From Stutzerimonas kunmingensis (GTDB lineage Bacteria > Pseudomonadota > Gammaproteobacteria > Pseudomonadales > Pseudomonadaceae), in NCBI RefSeq assembly GCF_002929225.1, contig NZ_PISM01000014.1, positions 372,001 through 436,000 of the forward strand: a stretch of DNA of 64,000 nt, written 5' to 3'. Below, piece by piece: positions 18,658-29,061 of this stretch (position 1 is its first letter; every line of letters begins with the position of its first letter). The position numbers and the translations under genes are program-made. Below the pieces are notes generated by a model, which was not told where the DNA came from, searched no databases, and saw only the letters and a program-made list of their open reading frames with translations.

Positions 18658-19410
18658 ATGATCCTGCCAGCCATGAGCCCCGCGGAATTCGAACAGGCGC
18701 TGCGCGCCAAGGGCGAGTACTACCATATCCATCACCCGTTCCACCGGGCCATGTACGCCGGGCAGGCGACACGCGAGCAGATTCAGGGCTGGGTCGCCAA
18801 CCGTTTCTACTATCAAGTCTGCATTCCGGTGAAGGATGCGGCGATCATGGCCAACTGCCCGGACCGTGATACCCGTCGGGAGTGGATCCAGCGCATCATC
18901 GATCACGACGGCGCGCCGGGGGAAGAGGGTGGTATCGAAGCCTGGTTGCGACTCGCCGAATCCGTCGGCCTGGATCGCGAGCAGGTGCTATCGCAGGAAC
19001 TGGTGCTGCCCGGTGTGAGGTTCGCCGTGGATGCCTACGTCAACTTCGCCCGTCGCGCCAGCTGGCAGGAGGCCGCCAGCAGCTCGCTGACCGAGCTCTT
19101 CGCCCCGACGATTCACCAGTCGCGCCTCGATAGCTGGCCGCAGCACTATCCTTGGATCGATGCCTCAGGCTACGACTACTTCCGCAAGCGCCTGAAGGAA
19201 GCCCGCCGCGATGTCGAGCACGGTCTGCGGATCACCCTGGAGCACTACCGCACCCGCGAGGCGCAGGAGCGTATGCTGGAGATCCTGCAGTTCAAACTCG
19301 ACGTGCTCTGGAGCATGCTCGACGCCATGAGCATGGCCTACGAACTGGATCGCCCGCCGTACCACACCGTGACCCGCGAGCGTATCTGGCACAAGGGCAT
19401 CAGCCTGTAG
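18658..19410 (+). CDS. pqqC: PqqC, cofactor-free oxidase of the last PQQ step
   Basis: The 250-residue helical protein has the PqqC pattern ([43 protein letters not shown]). It closes the ring and performs the final eight-electron oxidation with molecular oxygen to give PQQ. The start at 18658 (MILPAMSP) follows AAGGAAAG; an ATG 48 bases upstream would add non-family residues. No pqqC copy accompanies the second PqqA-like operon. Confidence 0.96.
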   Translation: MILPAMSPAEFEQALRAKGEYYHIHHPFHRAMYAGQATREQIQGWVANRFYYQVCIPVKDAAIMANCPDRDTRREWIQRIIDHDGAPGEEGGIEAWLRLAESVGLDREQVLSQELVLPGVRFAVDAYVNFARRASWQEAASSSLTELFAPTIHQSRLDSWPQHYPWIDASGYDYFRKRLKEARRDVEHGLRITLEHYRTREAQERMLEILQFKLDVLWSMLDAMSMAYELDRPPYHTVTRERIWHKGISL

Positions 19411-19531
19411 GCACGCGTTCCGTGGGCAGATCCTGCCCACCCATGAGGCATCCGGCCCCTGTAGAGTGGACCGCCTGACGACCATGACCACGTGGCCAGG
19501 CAGCAACCTGCCCACTGGCGAGACAATGATG

Positions 19532-19810
19532 ATGAGCGATATTCAACTGACCCAGATTCCAGCGTTGCGCCGTGGTTTCCGCTTCCAGTGGGAGCCCGCG
19601 CAGAACTGCCATGTGCTGCTCTACCCGGAAGGCATGATCAAGCTCAACGAGAGCGCTGCGGCGGTGCTGACCGAAGTGGACGGGACGCGTAGCGTCGGTG
19701 CGATCGTTGCCGATCTGCAGGCTCGCTATCCCGAGGCCGAAGGGATTCAAGAAGATATCGTTGCGTTCCTGGAGGTTGCCGTTGAACGGTTCTGGATCGA
19801 GCTTCGCTAA
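19532..19810 (+). CDS. pqqD: PqqD, PqqA chaperone
   Basis: About 92 residues with the PqqD core [22 protein letters not shown] and C-terminal [10 protein letters not shown]. It binds PqqA and docks it on PqqE. Three consecutive ATGs (19526, 19529, 19532) are possible starts; the last gives the family length and about nine bases to GGCGAG. Its 3' end overlaps pqqE. Confidence 0.94.
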   Translation: MSDIQLTQIPALRRGFRFQWEPAQNCHVLLYPEGMIKLNESAAAVLTEVDGTRSVGAIVADLQARYPEAEGIQEDIVAFLEVAVERFWIELR

Positions 19811-20936
19811 ACCCGGCTACGAGCCCGGCCCGCCGCTCTGGCTGCTGGCGGAGCTGACCTATCGTTGCCCGTTGCAGTGCCCGTACTGCTCCAATCCGCT
19901 GGACTTCGCCCGTAGTCATGAAGAACTGAGCACCGCCGAGTGGATCGAGGTGTTCCGCCAGGCACGCGAGATGGGCGCGGCCCAGCTGGGTTTTTCCGGC
20001 GGCGAACCATTGGTGCGCCAAGACCTGGCCGAGTTGATCGAGGCGGCACGGGGACTCGGCTATTACACCAACCTGATCACCTCCGGCATCGGCCTCACCG
20101 AAGAGAAGATCGCCAGCTTCGCCGAGGCCGGCCTGGACCATATCCAGATCAGTTTCCAGGCTGCCGACGAGGAAGTGAACAACCTGCTCGCCGGCTCGAA
20201 GAAGGCCTTTGCTCACAAACTGGAAATGGCCAGAGCGGTGAAGAAGCACGGCTACCCAATGGTGCTCAACTTCGTCACCCACCGGCACAACATCGACAAC
20301 ATCGACCAGATCATTCGGCTGTGCATCGAGCTCGAAGCCGATTTCGTCGAACTCGCCACCTGCCAGTTCTACGGCTGGGCGGAGCTGAACCGTGCAGGGT
20401 TGCTGCCGAGCAAGGAACAGTTGGTACGTGCCGAGCGCATCACCAACGAGTGGCGCGACAAGCTCGCCGCCGAAAACCATCCGTGCAAGCTGATCTTCGT
20501 GACGCCCGATTACTACGAAGAACGCCCGAAGGCCTGCATGAACGGCTGGGGCAACCTGTTTCTCGATATCACGCCGGACGGCACGGCGTTGCCTTGTCAC
20601 AGTGCGCGCCAACTGCCTGTTGAATTCCCCAACGTACGCGAGCACAGCATCGAGCACATCTGGCGACACTCCTTCGGCTTCAACAAGTTCCGCGGCTACG
20701 ACTGGATGCCCGAACCCTGTCGCAGTTGCGACGAGAAGGAGCGCGACTTCGGCGGCTGCCGTTGCCAGGCCTTCATGCTCACCGGCGATGCCGCCAATGC
20801 CGATCCCGTGTGCAGCAAATCGGCGCACCACGGCAAGATACTTGCGGCTCGCGAGCAGGCAGACCACGGCGCGCTGGGGCTCGATCAGCTGCAGCATCGT
20901 AACGAGAAGGCTTCCAAGCTCATCCTCAAGGTATGA
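19782..20936 (+). CDS. pqqE: PqqE, radical SAM enzyme cross-linking Glu and Tyr of PqqA
   Basis: The 384-residue protein has the radical SAM motif at Cys29, Cys33 and Cys36 ([14 protein letters not shown]), SGGEP, and the SPASM auxiliary cluster cysteines in [32 protein letters not shown] and DPVCSK. The likely start is TTG at 19782, because GGAGG stands six bases upstream inside pqqD and no suitable ATG is nearby; the frame then overlaps pqqD by 29 bases. An ATG at 19698 is too far inside pqqD. Its stop overlaps the next gene (ATGA). Confidence 0.95.
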   Translation: MNGSGSSFAKPGYEPGPPLWLLAELTYRCPLQCPYCSNPLDFARSHEELSTAEWIEVFRQAREMGAAQLGFSGGEPLVRQDLAELIEAARGLGYYTNLITSGIGLTEEKIASFAEAGLDHIQISFQAADEEVNNLLAGSKKAFAHKLEMARAVKKHGYPMVLNFVTHRHNIDNIDQIIRLCIELEADFVELATCQFYGWAELNRAGLLPSKEQLVRAERITNEWRDKLAAENHPCKLIFVTPDYYEERPKACMNGWGNLFLDITPDGTALPCHSARQLPVEFPNVREHSIEHIWRHSFGFNKFRGYDWMPEPCRSCDEKERDFGGCRCQAFMLTGDAANADPVCSKSAHHGKILAAREQADHGALGLDQLQHRNEKASKLILKV

Positions 20937-22867
20937 AATCGCCCCGCAACGATTCCTCCATGCTTCACCCATCCGCCGAGGTGCTGCCCTACGGTTTCTG
21001 GCCCAGCACCTGGAGCGCCGAGGCCGCCGCGGCCGCCAGCCAGGACTATGCCGAGCTGCGGGCCGGTCACGGGGGGCTGTTCTGGGTCGAGTACGACCCC
21101 GTTCAAGGGCGCTGCACGCTGTGGTTCTGGCAGGCCGGCAGCGCACGCTGCCTGACCCCGGACGGCTTCTCGGTACGCAGTCGCGTCTATGAATACGGCG
21201 GCGGCGCGTTCAGTCTGACCGGTCAGGGCATCGCCTTTGTCAACGAGGCAGATCAGCAGATCTACCTGCAGCTGACCGATGCCGAGACCGCGCCGCCAAT
21301 CGCGCTGACCGCGGCGCCTGAGCGCCGTTATGGCGATCTGCAACATGACCCCGTCAGTGATGCGATTCTGGCGCTGGAGGAATCCCGTGAGGCCGTTGGC
21401 GTCGTGCATCGTCTGGTGAGTATCTCCATGGTCGATGGTGCGCGTCGCGTTGTTGTGGAGGGCGCCGACTTCTATGCCGCTGCGGTGCTCAGTCCGGACG
21501 GTGCACGGCTGGCTTGGATCGAATGGGATCGTCCCGAGCAGCCCTGGACCTCGTCGCGTCTGTGCGCAGCTGAACGCCTGCCTAACGAGCGTTGGGGCAA
21601 CAGGCAATGCCTGGCAGGCACGGATGGAGGCGAGTCCTTGCAACAGCCACGCTTCGCCTCCGACGGCCGGCTGTTCTGCCTCAGCGACCGTCTGGGTTTC
21701 TGGCAGCCTTGCTATGAGGCAGACGGCCAGCTGCATCGGCATTCGCTGACGGCGCCCGGCGAGGCGGACGAGGCACAGGACTTCGATTGTGCCCCGGCAC
21801 CCTGGCAACTGGGCACCACCAGCTACCTGCCACTGGCTGGTGGCGGCCTGTTGTTGACGCATATGGTCGATGGTTATGGCTGGCTGTTCGAGCACGCTGC
21901 CGATGGCAGCCGGCGCCAACTGGCCGAGGACTTCACCCGGTGCCGCCAATTGGCCGCCAACCAGACCCACGTGTTCTGTATCGCTGGCGCTCCGGAACGA
22001 GCGCCAGCGGTACTTGCCATCGAAAGGGCCAGTGGAGCGGTGCAGATTCTCGCCGGCGGAGCGCAGCCGCTGGCCGGCGATCAACTGTCGCGCCCGCAGC
22101 CCATGCGCTTTCCGACCGGCTATGGCGAGGTCGCACATGCTTTCTTTTACCCACCCGCCAATGCGAACTGCCGCGGCGAGCCGGGGGCCTTGCCACCGCT
22201 GGTGGTATTCGCACATGGCGGGCCGACTTCGGCGAGCTATCCGGTATTCGATCCACGCATTCAGTACTGGACCCAACGCGGCTTCGCCGTGGTCGACGTG
22301 AACTATCGCGGGAGCAGCGGCTTCGGGCGGGCCTATCGACAACGATTGCGCGAGCAGTGGGGCATTGTCGACGTGGAAGACACCTGCCAGGCCGCACGGG
22401 CATTGGTGGAGCAGGGCGCGGTCGATCCGCAGCGCTTGTTCATCCGTGGCTCCAGTGCCGGTGGCTTCACGGCCTTGAGTGCGCTGGCTGCGACAGCACT
22501 GTTTCGCGGCGGCGCCAGTCTGTACGGCGTTAGCGATCCGCTGGCGCTGCGGCGGGTAACGCACAAGTTCGAAGGCGATTACCTCGACTGGCTGATCGGC
22601 GATCCGCAGCAGGTGCCGGAGCGCTTTCGGGAGCGCGCCCCTCTGCACAATGCCGACCGAATCGGTGCGCCGGTCATCTTCCTGCAGGGCGGGCAGGACG
22701 CGGTGGTGCTACCTGAGCAGACCGAATCGATGGTCGCGGCGTTGCGTGATCGTGGCATTGAGGTGGAATACCGCCTGTATCCCGATGAGCGCCACGGGTT
22801 TCGACAGGCAGCCAACCTTGCGGATGCGCTGCAAGGGGAATTGGGCTTCTACCAACAGCTGCTCTGA
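20933..22867 (+). CDS. pqqH: Prolyl-oligopeptidase-family (S9) peptidase of the pqq operon
   Basis: A 644-residue protein with an N-terminal beta-propeller-like half and a C-terminal alpha/beta hydrolase. The catalytic serine is Ser508 in RGSSAGGF, with the acid in GGQDAVVLP and the histidine in DERHGF. It overlaps pqqE by ATGA, so it is part of the pqq unit. The corresponding gene follows pqqE in P. aeruginosa, where I recall the name pqqH. A role in trimming the cross-linked PqqA peptide is plausible but is inference. No signal peptide is evident, so it is probably cytoplasmic. Confidence 0.88.
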   Translation: MKSPRNDSSMLHPSAEVLPYGFWPSTWSAEAAAAASQDYAELRAGHGGLFWVEYDPVQGRCTLWFWQAGSARCLTPDGFSVRSRVYEYGGGAFSLTGQGIAFVNEADQQIYLQLTDAETAPPIALTAAPERRYGDLQHDPVSDAILALEESREAVGVVHRLVSISMVDGARRVVVEGADFYAAAVLSPDGARLAWIEWDRPEQPWTSSRLCAAERLPNERWGNRQCLAGTDGGESLQQPRFASDGRLFCLSDRLGFWQPCYEADGQLHRHSLTAPGEADEAQDFDCAPAPWQLGTTSYLPLAGGGLLLTHMVDGYGWLFEHAADGSRRQLAEDFTRCRQLAANQTHVFCIAGAPERAPAVLAIERASGAVQILAGGAQPLAGDQLSRPQPMRFPTGYGEVAHAFFYPPANANCRGEPGALPPLVVFAHGGPTSASYPVFDPRIQYWTQRGFAVVDVNYRGSSGFGRAYRQRLREQWGIVDVEDTCQAARALVEQGAVDPQRLFIRGSSAGGFTALSALAATALFRGGASLYGVSDPLALRRVTHKFEGDYLDWLIGDPQQVPERFRERAPLHNADRIGAPVIFLQGGQDAVVLPEQTESMVAALRDRGIEVEYRLYPDERHGFRQAANLADALQGELGFYQQLL

Positions 22868-22976
22868 CGCGTTCCGCCGTACGGGTGGCGCGGCCAGCCA
22901 TTTGACGCATTGCTTTACCTGATCAATGCAGTAGGCTTGCGCCCGTTAGTTACAAAAAATAAAAAAGGCCGTAGTC

Positions 22977-24140
22977 ATGAGCCCGAATATCAGCCTCCAG
23001 CGCAAGTTCGTCTCTCCAGAAATCATCTTCGGTGCCGGCTGTCGCCACAGTGTCGGAACCTGTGCGGCCAACTTCGGCGCGCGAAAGGTGCTGGTGGTAT
23101 CCGACCCCGGCGTCGTGAAGGCGGGCTGGGTGGCTGACGTGCAGGCCAGTCTCGACCGGCAGAACATCGAACACTGCTTGTTCACCGGCGTTTCACCCAA
23201 TCCCCGTTGCGAAGAGGTGATGCTCGGCGCCGAGCTGTATCGCAGCGAAGGCTGCAACGTGATCGTCGCGGTAGGCGGTGGCAGCCCGATGGACTGCGCG
23301 AAGGGCATCGGCATCGTCGCGGCGCATGGGCGCCATATCTATGAATTCGAAGGGGTGGATACGCTGCGCGTGCCCAGCCCACCGCTGATCCTGATTCCAA
23401 CGACTGCCGGGACCTCGGCGGATGTTTCGCAGTTCGTGATCATTTCCAACCAGGAAGAGCGGATGAAGTTCTCCATCGTCAGCAAGGCAGCCGTGCCGGA
23501 TGTCTCGCTGATCGACCCGGAAACCACGCTGAGCGTGGACCCGTTCCTTTCCGCCTGTACCGGCATTGACGCGCTGGTGCATGCCATCGAGGCATTCGTG
23601 TCGACTGGTCATGGGCCGCTGACCGACCCGCACGCGCTGGAAGCCATGCGACTGATCAACGGCAATCTTGCGCAGATGATCGCCAATCCGGCGGATATCG
23701 CGCTGCGCGAGCAGATCATGCTCGGCAGCATGCAGGCCGGGCTGGCGTTTTCCAACGCGATCCTCGGTGCGGTGCATGCCATGTCCCACAGCCTCGGCGG
23801 CTATCTCGATCTGCCCCATGGCGTTTGCAACGCCGTGCTGGTCGAACATGTCGTCGCATTCAATTACGACGCCTCGCCGGACCGCTACCGCAAGGTCGCT
23901 GAAACGTTGGGCATCGATTCGCGCGGGCTGAATCACCGTCAGGTTCGCGAGCGCTTGGTGCAGCATCTGATTGATCTCAAGCAGCAGATCGGCTTCCGTG
24001 AAACGCTCAGCCTGCACGGGGTGAACCTTTCCGATATTCCGTTCCTGTCGCAACATGCGATGCAGGACCCCTGCATCCTGACCAATCCACGCTCGTCGAC
24101 GCAGCGGGACGTCGAGGTCGTCTATGCCGAAGCCCTCTGA
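22977..24140 (+). CDS. ercA: Iron-containing alcohol dehydrogenase ErcA
   Basis: The 387-residue protein belongs to the Fe-dependent (group III) alcohol dehydrogenases, with the NAD-binding GGGSPMDCAKG and metal-site segments HAIEAFVSTGHGPLTDPHA, HAMSHSLGGYLDLPHGVCN. In P. aeruginosa ErcA takes part in the regulatory cascade that controls ethanol oxidation. Its neighbour and overlap partner ercS' (17 bases) supports the same role here. Confidence 0.92.
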   Translation: MSPNISLQRKFVSPEIIFGAGCRHSVGTCAANFGARKVLVVSDPGVVKAGWVADVQASLDRQNIEHCLFTGVSPNPRCEEVMLGAELYRSEGCNVIVAVGGGSPMDCAKGIGIVAAHGRHIYEFEGVDTLRVPSPPLILIPTTAGTSADVSQFVIISNQEERMKFSIVSKAAVPDVSLIDPETTLSVDPFLSACTGIDALVHAIEAFVSTGHGPLTDPHALEAMRLINGNLAQMIANPADIALREQIMLGSMQAGLAFSNAILGAVHAMSHSLGGYLDLPHGVCNAVLVEHVVAFNYDASPDRYRKVAETLGIDSRGLNHRQVRERLVQHLIDLKQQIGFRETLSLHGVNLSDIPFLSQHAMQDPCILTNPRSSTQRDVEVVYAEAL

Positions 24141-25842
24141 TGACCAGCATCAGGCCCTGGCGCAACTGCTCGGCTTCGGCAGCCATTCCGCACGCAAGAG
24201 TCACTACCCTGAACTGGTGGCGCGCCTGGAAGAGCTGGAAGGGGAGCGCAATCGCTACAAATGGCTGTTCGAGCACGCCGTGCACGGCATCTTCCAGGCC
24301 AGCATCCACGAAGGTATTCGTGCCGCCAACCCCGCCTTGGCGCGCATGCTCAATTACGACACCCCGGAAGAGGCGCTGTGGGCGCTGACCGATCTGTCCC
24401 ATCATCTATTCATCGGCGGCGAGGAGGAGCTTCGGCAGATCCGCCATACCCTGAGCCAGCAACATGGCCTGTTCGGCTACGAGACGCGCCTGCGCCGAAA
24501 GGACGGCAGCGCCATCTACGTGATCATGAACCTGTTGCTCAAGCCGGACGAAGACGGTCTGGTGGAGGGCTTTGTCGCCGACGTGACCGAGCGCAAACTG
24601 GCGCAGTTGCGGCTGTTGCAGCTCAACGAAGAGCTCGAGCAGCGCGTCGCCGAGCGCACCTGTGAACTGCGTGAAGCCCGCGATGCGGCGGAAGCTGCCA
24701 ACCTGAGCAAGGACAAGTACCTCGCCGCAGCCAGCCACGACCTGCTGCAGCCGCTCAACGCCGCGCGCCTGCTGATCTCGACCTTGCGCGAACGCAAACT
24801 GCCGCAGAACGAGTTGCATCTGGTGGAGCGGGCCCACCAGGCCCTGGAAGGTGCCGAAGACCTGCTGACCGATCTGCTCGACATCTCCAAGCTCGATCAG
24901 GCCGCGATAAAACCGGATATCGATATCTATTCGCTGGACGATGTCCTGCTGCCGCTGGTGTCGGAGTTCCAGTCGGTCGCTGCTGCCGCAGGGTTGCAGT
25001 TGAAGCACTACATCCCGCGAGTTGCTATCAAGACCGATTTCCGCCTGTTGACGCGAATTCTGCGAAATTTCCTCAGCAATGCCTGCCGTTATACCGATCA
25101 GGGCTGCGTGCTGGTAGGGGCGCGCATGCGCGCCGGGGCGCTGCGTATCGAGGTCTGGGACACCGGCCGGGGCATCCCTGAGGAGGAGCTGCAGTCGATC
25201 TTTCTCGAATTCAACCAGCTCGGGATCGGTCGATCCGCGAAACGCAGTGGAGTAGGGCTGGGACTGGCCATCGTCGACCGTATCGCCAGCATGCTCGGCT
25301 ACCAGGTGCTGGTGCGCTCGAAACCGGGGCGTGGTTCGGTGTTCAGCATCGACGTGCCGCTGGCCGAAGCGATGCCCCGCGAGCGGGTTGCGGCTCCGGC
25401 AGTCGTGCCGCAGCTGGGCGATCCGTTGCCTGGGCGGCGCCTGCTGGTAATCGACAATGAGGAGAGCATCCTGCTGAGCATGGCTGCCTTGCTCGAACAG
25501 TGGGGCTGCACGGTGGTGACTGCCACCGACGAGCAAAGCGCATTGACGGCGCTGGATGGAGTCGCGCCGGACGCGATCCTCGCCGATTACCATCTGGATC
25601 ACGGGCTGACCGGCTGGGATGTCGTGCTCGCGGTGCGCGGACGCTTCAACCAGGCGCTTCCGGTGGTGATGATCACTGCCGATCGCAGCGACCAGTGCCG
25701 CCAGCAGCTGCAGGGCTGCGGCGTGCCGGTGCTGAACAAACCGGTCAAGCCCGGCAAGATGCGTTCGGTGCTCAGCCATCTGCTCGCCGCCAACGCCAAC
25801 GGCAATGGCAATGGCAATGGCGGCGGACAGGATTCGGGCTGA
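24124..25842 (+). CDS. ercS': ErcS'-type hybrid sensor kinase (PAS-HisKA-HATPase-REC)
   Basis: This 572-residue soluble sensor has a PAS domain at about 45-160, a coiled coil, and a dimerisation domain with the phosphoacceptor His205 (AAASHDLLQPLN). An ATPase domain follows (FLSNACRYT, DTGRGIP, GVGLGLAIV), then a C-terminal receiver domain (LLVIDNEESI, ADYHLDHG). No membrane segment is seen, so it senses a cytoplasmic cue. It belongs to the cascade controlling PQQ-dependent ethanol oxidation. The extreme C-terminus is an Asn-Gly repeat coded by a GGCAAT hexanucleotide run (25800-25818). Confidence 0.9.
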   Translation: MPKPSDDQHQALAQLLGFGSHSARKSHYPELVARLEELEGERNRYKWLFEHAVHGIFQASIHEGIRAANPALARMLNYDTPEEALWALTDLSHHLFIGGEEELRQIRHTLSQQHGLFGYETRLRRKDGSAIYVIMNLLLKPDEDGLVEGFVADVTERKLAQLRLLQLNEELEQRVAERTCELREARDAAEAANLSKDKYLAAASHDLLQPLNAARLLISTLRERKLPQNELHLVERAHQALEGAEDLLTDLLDISKLDQAAIKPDIDIYSLDDVLLPLVSEFQSVAAAAGLQLKHYIPRVAIKTDFRLLTRILRNFLSNACRYTDQGCVLVGARMRAGALRIEVWDTGRGIPEEELQSIFLEFNQLGIGRSAKRSGVGLGLAIVDRIASMLGYQVLVRSKPGRGSVFSIDVPLAEAMPRERVAAPAVVPQLGDPLPGRRLLVIDNEESILLSMAALLEQWGCTVVTATDEQSALTALDGVAPDAILADYHLDHGLTGWDVVLAVRGRFNQALPVVMITADRSDQCRQQLQGCGVPVLNKPVKPGKMRSVLSHLLAANANGNGNGNGGGQDSG

Positions 25843-25893
25843 CACGATCTGGATCAAGTTTTACCGGGCGCCGGCTCGGCTAGACTCCTCTCC

Positions 25894-26238
25894 ATGAAAG
25901 CCCATCTGCGTCTGCTACTCGTCCTGTTGATCAGCCTCGCGCTCCCCGTGAGCAGCATGGCTGCGCTCGAACAGAGCGCAGAATCGTGCCAGATGCAAAG
26001 CGACATGGAGAGCTCGGGGCATCTCGCACACCAGGCTGAAGCTCAGGAAGAGGATGCGCATTCGCACGAGGGCAATCCACTGTGTGAAAGCGGCCACCAG
26101 TGCAAGACCGGCAGCATGTTGCAGGCGGGCATAGCGCAGCCGCATCTGACCGCCTCGCTGCCGCAACTCGCAGTTCATTACCCCGAGTTCTTTCCCGCCC
26201 GCTCCAACGCCGACGTCTGGCGCCCTCCGCGTTACTGA
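25894..26238 (+). CDS. Small exported Cys/His-rich protein upstream of cus genes (CopL-like)
   Basis: A 114-residue protein with a clear signal peptide (MKAHLRLLLVLLISLALPVSSMA) and a mature part rich in His, Cys, Met and acidic residues (CQMQSDMESSGHLAHQ, HSHEG, CESGHQCKTG). Such proteins often precede metal efflux operons in pseudomonads and may bind copper or silver in the periplasm. It lies about 90 bases before the outer membrane efflux gene. The family name is a guess from composition and place. Confidence 0.7.
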   Translation: MKAHLRLLLVLLISLALPVSSMAALEQSAESCQMQSDMESSGHLAHQAEAQEEDAHSHEGNPLCESGHQCKTGSMLQAGIAQPHLTASLPQLAVHYPEFFPARSNADVWRPPRY

Positions 26239-26329
26239 TTCCATCGCTGACCTGACTCGCCCCACGCTCATGCGTTGAGGCGCTGTAGGCATGCCGTTGC
26301 GGTATGCAGGAAACCGAGGAATCCAATCC

Positions 26330-27583
26330 ATGATCTCCCGATTGATAGGGAAATACCGGCCGTTCGCGGGCGTGGTTTTTGTCGCCGCGTTCGGCCTGCC
26401 CGGCGCAGCCACCGGGCTGACATTCGACGATGCCCTGAACCTCGCGCAACAGCAGGCGCCGTCGCTACGTGCCGAGGCATTGAGGCTGCAAGCCGCGCGT
26501 AGCGAAGCCGTCGCTGCGGGCGAGCTGCCCGACCCGAAACTGCTGCTGGGCCTGCAGAACGTGCCGATTGAAGGCGCCGAGCGCTGGAGCCTCGATGAGG
26601 ACGGCATGACCATGCGCATGGTTGGCCTCATGCAGGAAGTTCCGAACCGCGACAAGCGCAAGGCACGCAGCGATGCGGCACAGGCGTCTGTCCAGCGCGC
26701 AGGTGCCTCTCGCGAGGTGGAAGCCCTCAGGGTGCGTCTGGCGACTGCCCAGGCGTGGATCGCCACCCACGCGGTGGAACGCAAGATTCGGCTGTTCGAC
26801 CAGTTGTTCGAGGAGAACCGCCTGCTCGCCGAAGCAATTCGGGCGCGTATCGCCGGCGGGCGAGGGCAGCTGACCGACAGCGTCGCGGCGAAGCAACAGG
26901 CGGCGTTATTGGCTGATCGCCAGGACGAACTGGAGCAGCAGCGCCGCCAGGCACGCGCGGCGCTGGTGCGCTGGGTTGGCAGCGATGGCAATCGACCGCT
27001 GTTCGGCGAACCGCCGCGCTGGGCGATTGCCCCTGAACAACTGGCGCAGCGGGTCGGCCAGCACCCGCAACTGACCGCCTATGCGCCGATGACCCAGGTG
27101 GCGCAGGCACGCATCCGTGAGGCGACCGCCGAGAAACAGGTCGACTGGAGCTGGGAGGTCAGTTACCTCAAGCGCGGTCGCGAGTACGGCGACATGGTCA
27201 ACCTGCAGTTCAGTTTCGACCTGCCGGTGTTTCAGCGCTCGCGGCAGAACCCGCGGATCGCCGCCCGCTACGCCGAGCTTGAACAACTGGAAGCCGAACG
27301 CGAAGCCATGACGCGCGAATTCGTGGAGCGGCTGGACGTCGAGCTGGCCGAGCTGGACCGTTTGCAGCGCGCTCTTGAACGTAACGCCGACGTGCTGCTG
27401 CCGCTGGGAGAGGAAAAGGTGGGGCTGGCCATGGCCGGCTATCGCGCCGGGACCAGCGAGCTTGAAACGGTGCTGGCAGCGCGCAACGAGCTGATCGAGA
27501 CCCGCCTTGAACACATCGAGCTGCAAGGTCTGGTAGCCGTCGCGGCTGCGCGCCTGCACTTCGCTTACGGAGAAGCCAGATGA
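26330..27583 (+). CDS. cusC: CusC/CzcC-like outer membrane efflux channel (TolC family)
   Basis: The 417-residue protein has an N-terminal signal region (GVVFVAAFGLPGAATG) and two repeats of the long helical TolC-type hairpin; LTFDDALNLAQQQAP is the usual start of the mature family domain. It forms the outer-membrane exit duct of an RND pump. The ATG at 26330 follows GAGGA. Its stop overlaps the adaptor gene by ATGA, giving a cusCBA operon. Confidence 0.88.
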   Translation: MISRLIGKYRPFAGVVFVAAFGLPGAATGLTFDDALNLAQQQAPSLRAEALRLQAARSEAVAAGELPDPKLLLGLQNVPIEGAERWSLDEDGMTMRMVGLMQEVPNRDKRKARSDAAQASVQRAGASREVEALRVRLATAQAWIATHAVERKIRLFDQLFEENRLLAEAIRARIAGGRGQLTDSVAAKQQAALLADRQDELEQQRRQARAALVRWVGSDGNRPLFGEPPRWAIAPEQLAQRVGQHPQLTAYAPMTQVAQARIREATAEKQVDWSWEVSYLKRGREYGDMVNLQFSFDLPVFQRSRQNPRIAARYAELEQLEAEREAMTREFVERLDVELAELDRLQRALERNADVLLPLGEEKVGLAMAGYRAGTSELETVLAARNELIETRLEHIELQGLVAVAAARLHFAYGEAR

Positions 27584-29061
27584 GCCGGAATGTTCTCGTA
27601 AGCGTCACCCTGGCCGGGGTGACGGCGCTGATCGGCGCGGGTGCCGGCTACTGGCTGGCCAGCTCTGATGACCAGGTTTCCGAACCAGTCGCATCCGCGG
27701 TCGAGAGTGACGCCCAGGTGCTGTACTGGTACGACCCGATGGTGCCGCAGCACCGTTTCGAAAAGCCCGGCAAGTCACCGTTCATGGATATGGACCTGGT
27801 GCCGCGCTACGCCAATGAGGACGGCGATGTCGCCACCATCAGTATCGATGCCGGCATCACGCAGAACCTTGGTATTCGCCTGACAACCGTCAGCCGCGGA
27901 CAGCTGGTGAATGTGATCGAAGCGGTCGGCGTGCTCGAATACAACGCGCGTGATGTCGCGCTGGTTCAGGCTCGAGCCGGCGGGTTCGTCGAGCGCGTCT
28001 ATCGGCATGCGCCAGGCGATGTGCTGGACAAGGGCGCAGCGCTGGCCGACCTGCTGATTCCCGAGTGGTCGGCCGCTCAGGAGGAATACCTGGCCCTGCG
28101 GCGAATCGGCGAACCAGCGCTGCTGGCGGCCGCACGGCAGCGCCTGCGTCTGGCCGGCATGCCGGCATCGACCATCAGCCAGCTCGAGCGCAGTGGCAAG
28201 GTCAACGCGTCCATTACCATTTCCACCCCGATCGGCGGCGTACTGCAGGAGCTGGATGTTCGCGAAGGGATGACGCTTGCGGCCGGTGCGCCGCTCGCGC
28301 GGATCAATGGGCTGGACAGCGTCTGGCTGGAAGTGGCGGTGCCAGAGGCGCAGAGCCAGGGTGTCCGCGTCGGCCAGCGCGCCACTGCGCGGCTGCCGGC
28401 GCTGCCGGGCCAGCTCATCGAGGGTGAGATCACCGCGGTGCTGCCGGAAGCCAATGCTGCAAGCCGTACCCTGCGTGTGCGGGTAGAGCTGCCCAATCCG
28501 GACGGACTGCTGCGGCCCGGGCTGACGGCTCAGGCCAGCCTGGCCGGTGGCGACGATGCGTCGGTTCTGCTGATTCCCGGCGAGGCGGTCATTCGAACCG
28601 GGCGTCGCAGCCTGGTGATGCTGGCCGAGCCCGGCGGCCGCTATCGCCCGGTGGAAGTCGAGACCGGGCGGGAGAGCGGCAGCCAGACTGTCATCCTCCG
28701 CGGCCTGGAGGAAGGCCAGCAGGTGGTTGCGTCCGGCCAGTTCCTGCTGGACTCCGAAGCCAGCCTGCGCGGCATCGTCGCGACGCCCGCGGCCAGGGAT
28801 GTGCAGCACGACCATGCTCAGCCGGCACCGGTGCTGCATGAATCCGAAGGCCGCGTCATGGCGCTCGCCGATGCCCGCGTGAAGATCGCACACGGCCCAT
28901 TCCACACGCTTGGCATGCCCGGCATGACCATGGCGTTCGCGGTGGCCGATGCGGCATTGCTGCAGGACATCGAGGTCGAAGACCGGGTCCGTTTCGCCGT
29001 TCGGGAAACCGATGCGGGCCTGCTGGTCGAGCGAATTCAACCGCTGGAGAAGCAGCCATGA
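27580..29061 (+). CDS. cusB: CusB-like periplasmic adaptor with metal-binding ends
   Basis: A 493-residue membrane fusion protein with an N-terminal anchor. A short heavy-metal-binding domain follows ([19 protein letters not shown], then MDMDLVPRY), then the barrel-sandwich and beta-barrel domains. The C-terminus is fused to a CusF-like domain (residues about 415-490, with [14 protein letters not shown] and [10 protein letters not shown]). The Met-rich loops point to Cu(I)/Ag(I). CusF is a separate chaperone in E. coli; here it is part of the adaptor, as in many pseudomonads. Confidence 0.9.
   Translation: MSRNVLVSVTLAGVTALIGAGAGYWLASSDDQVSEPVASAVESDAQVLYWYDPMVPQHRFEKPGKSPFMDMDLVPRYANEDGDVATISIDAGITQNLGIRLTTVSRGQLVNVIEAVGVLEYNARDVALVQARAGGFVERVYRHAPGDVLDKGAALADLLIPEWSAAQEEYLALRRIGEPALLAAARQRLRLAGMPASTISQLERSGKVNASITISTPIGGVLQELDVREGMTLAAGAPLARINGLDSVWLEVAVPEAQSQGVRVGQRATARLPALPGQLIEGEITAVLPEANAASRTLRVRVELPNPDGLLRPGLTAQASLAGGDDASVLLIPGEAVIRTGRRSLVMLAEPGGRYRPVEVETGRESGSQTVILRGLEEGQQVVASGQFLLDSEASLRGIVATPAARDVQHDHAQPAPVLHESEGRVMALADARVKIAHGPFHTLGMPGMTMAFAVADAALLQDIEVEDRVRFAVRETDAGLLVERIQPLEKQP

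Noticed and set aside
19644-22648. Long minus-strand open frames opposite pqqE and the S9 peptidase
   Set aside because: Antisense to genes with intact catalytic motifs; no recognisable domain.
25784-25842. CRISPR-like or other array in the repeated GGCAAT run
   Set aside because: It is a short coding microsatellite without spacers. No CRISPR array was seen in the window.
24406-25857. 483-codon minus-strand frame opposite the ErcS' kinase
   Set aside because: Shadow frame; the plus-strand kinase has all expected motifs.
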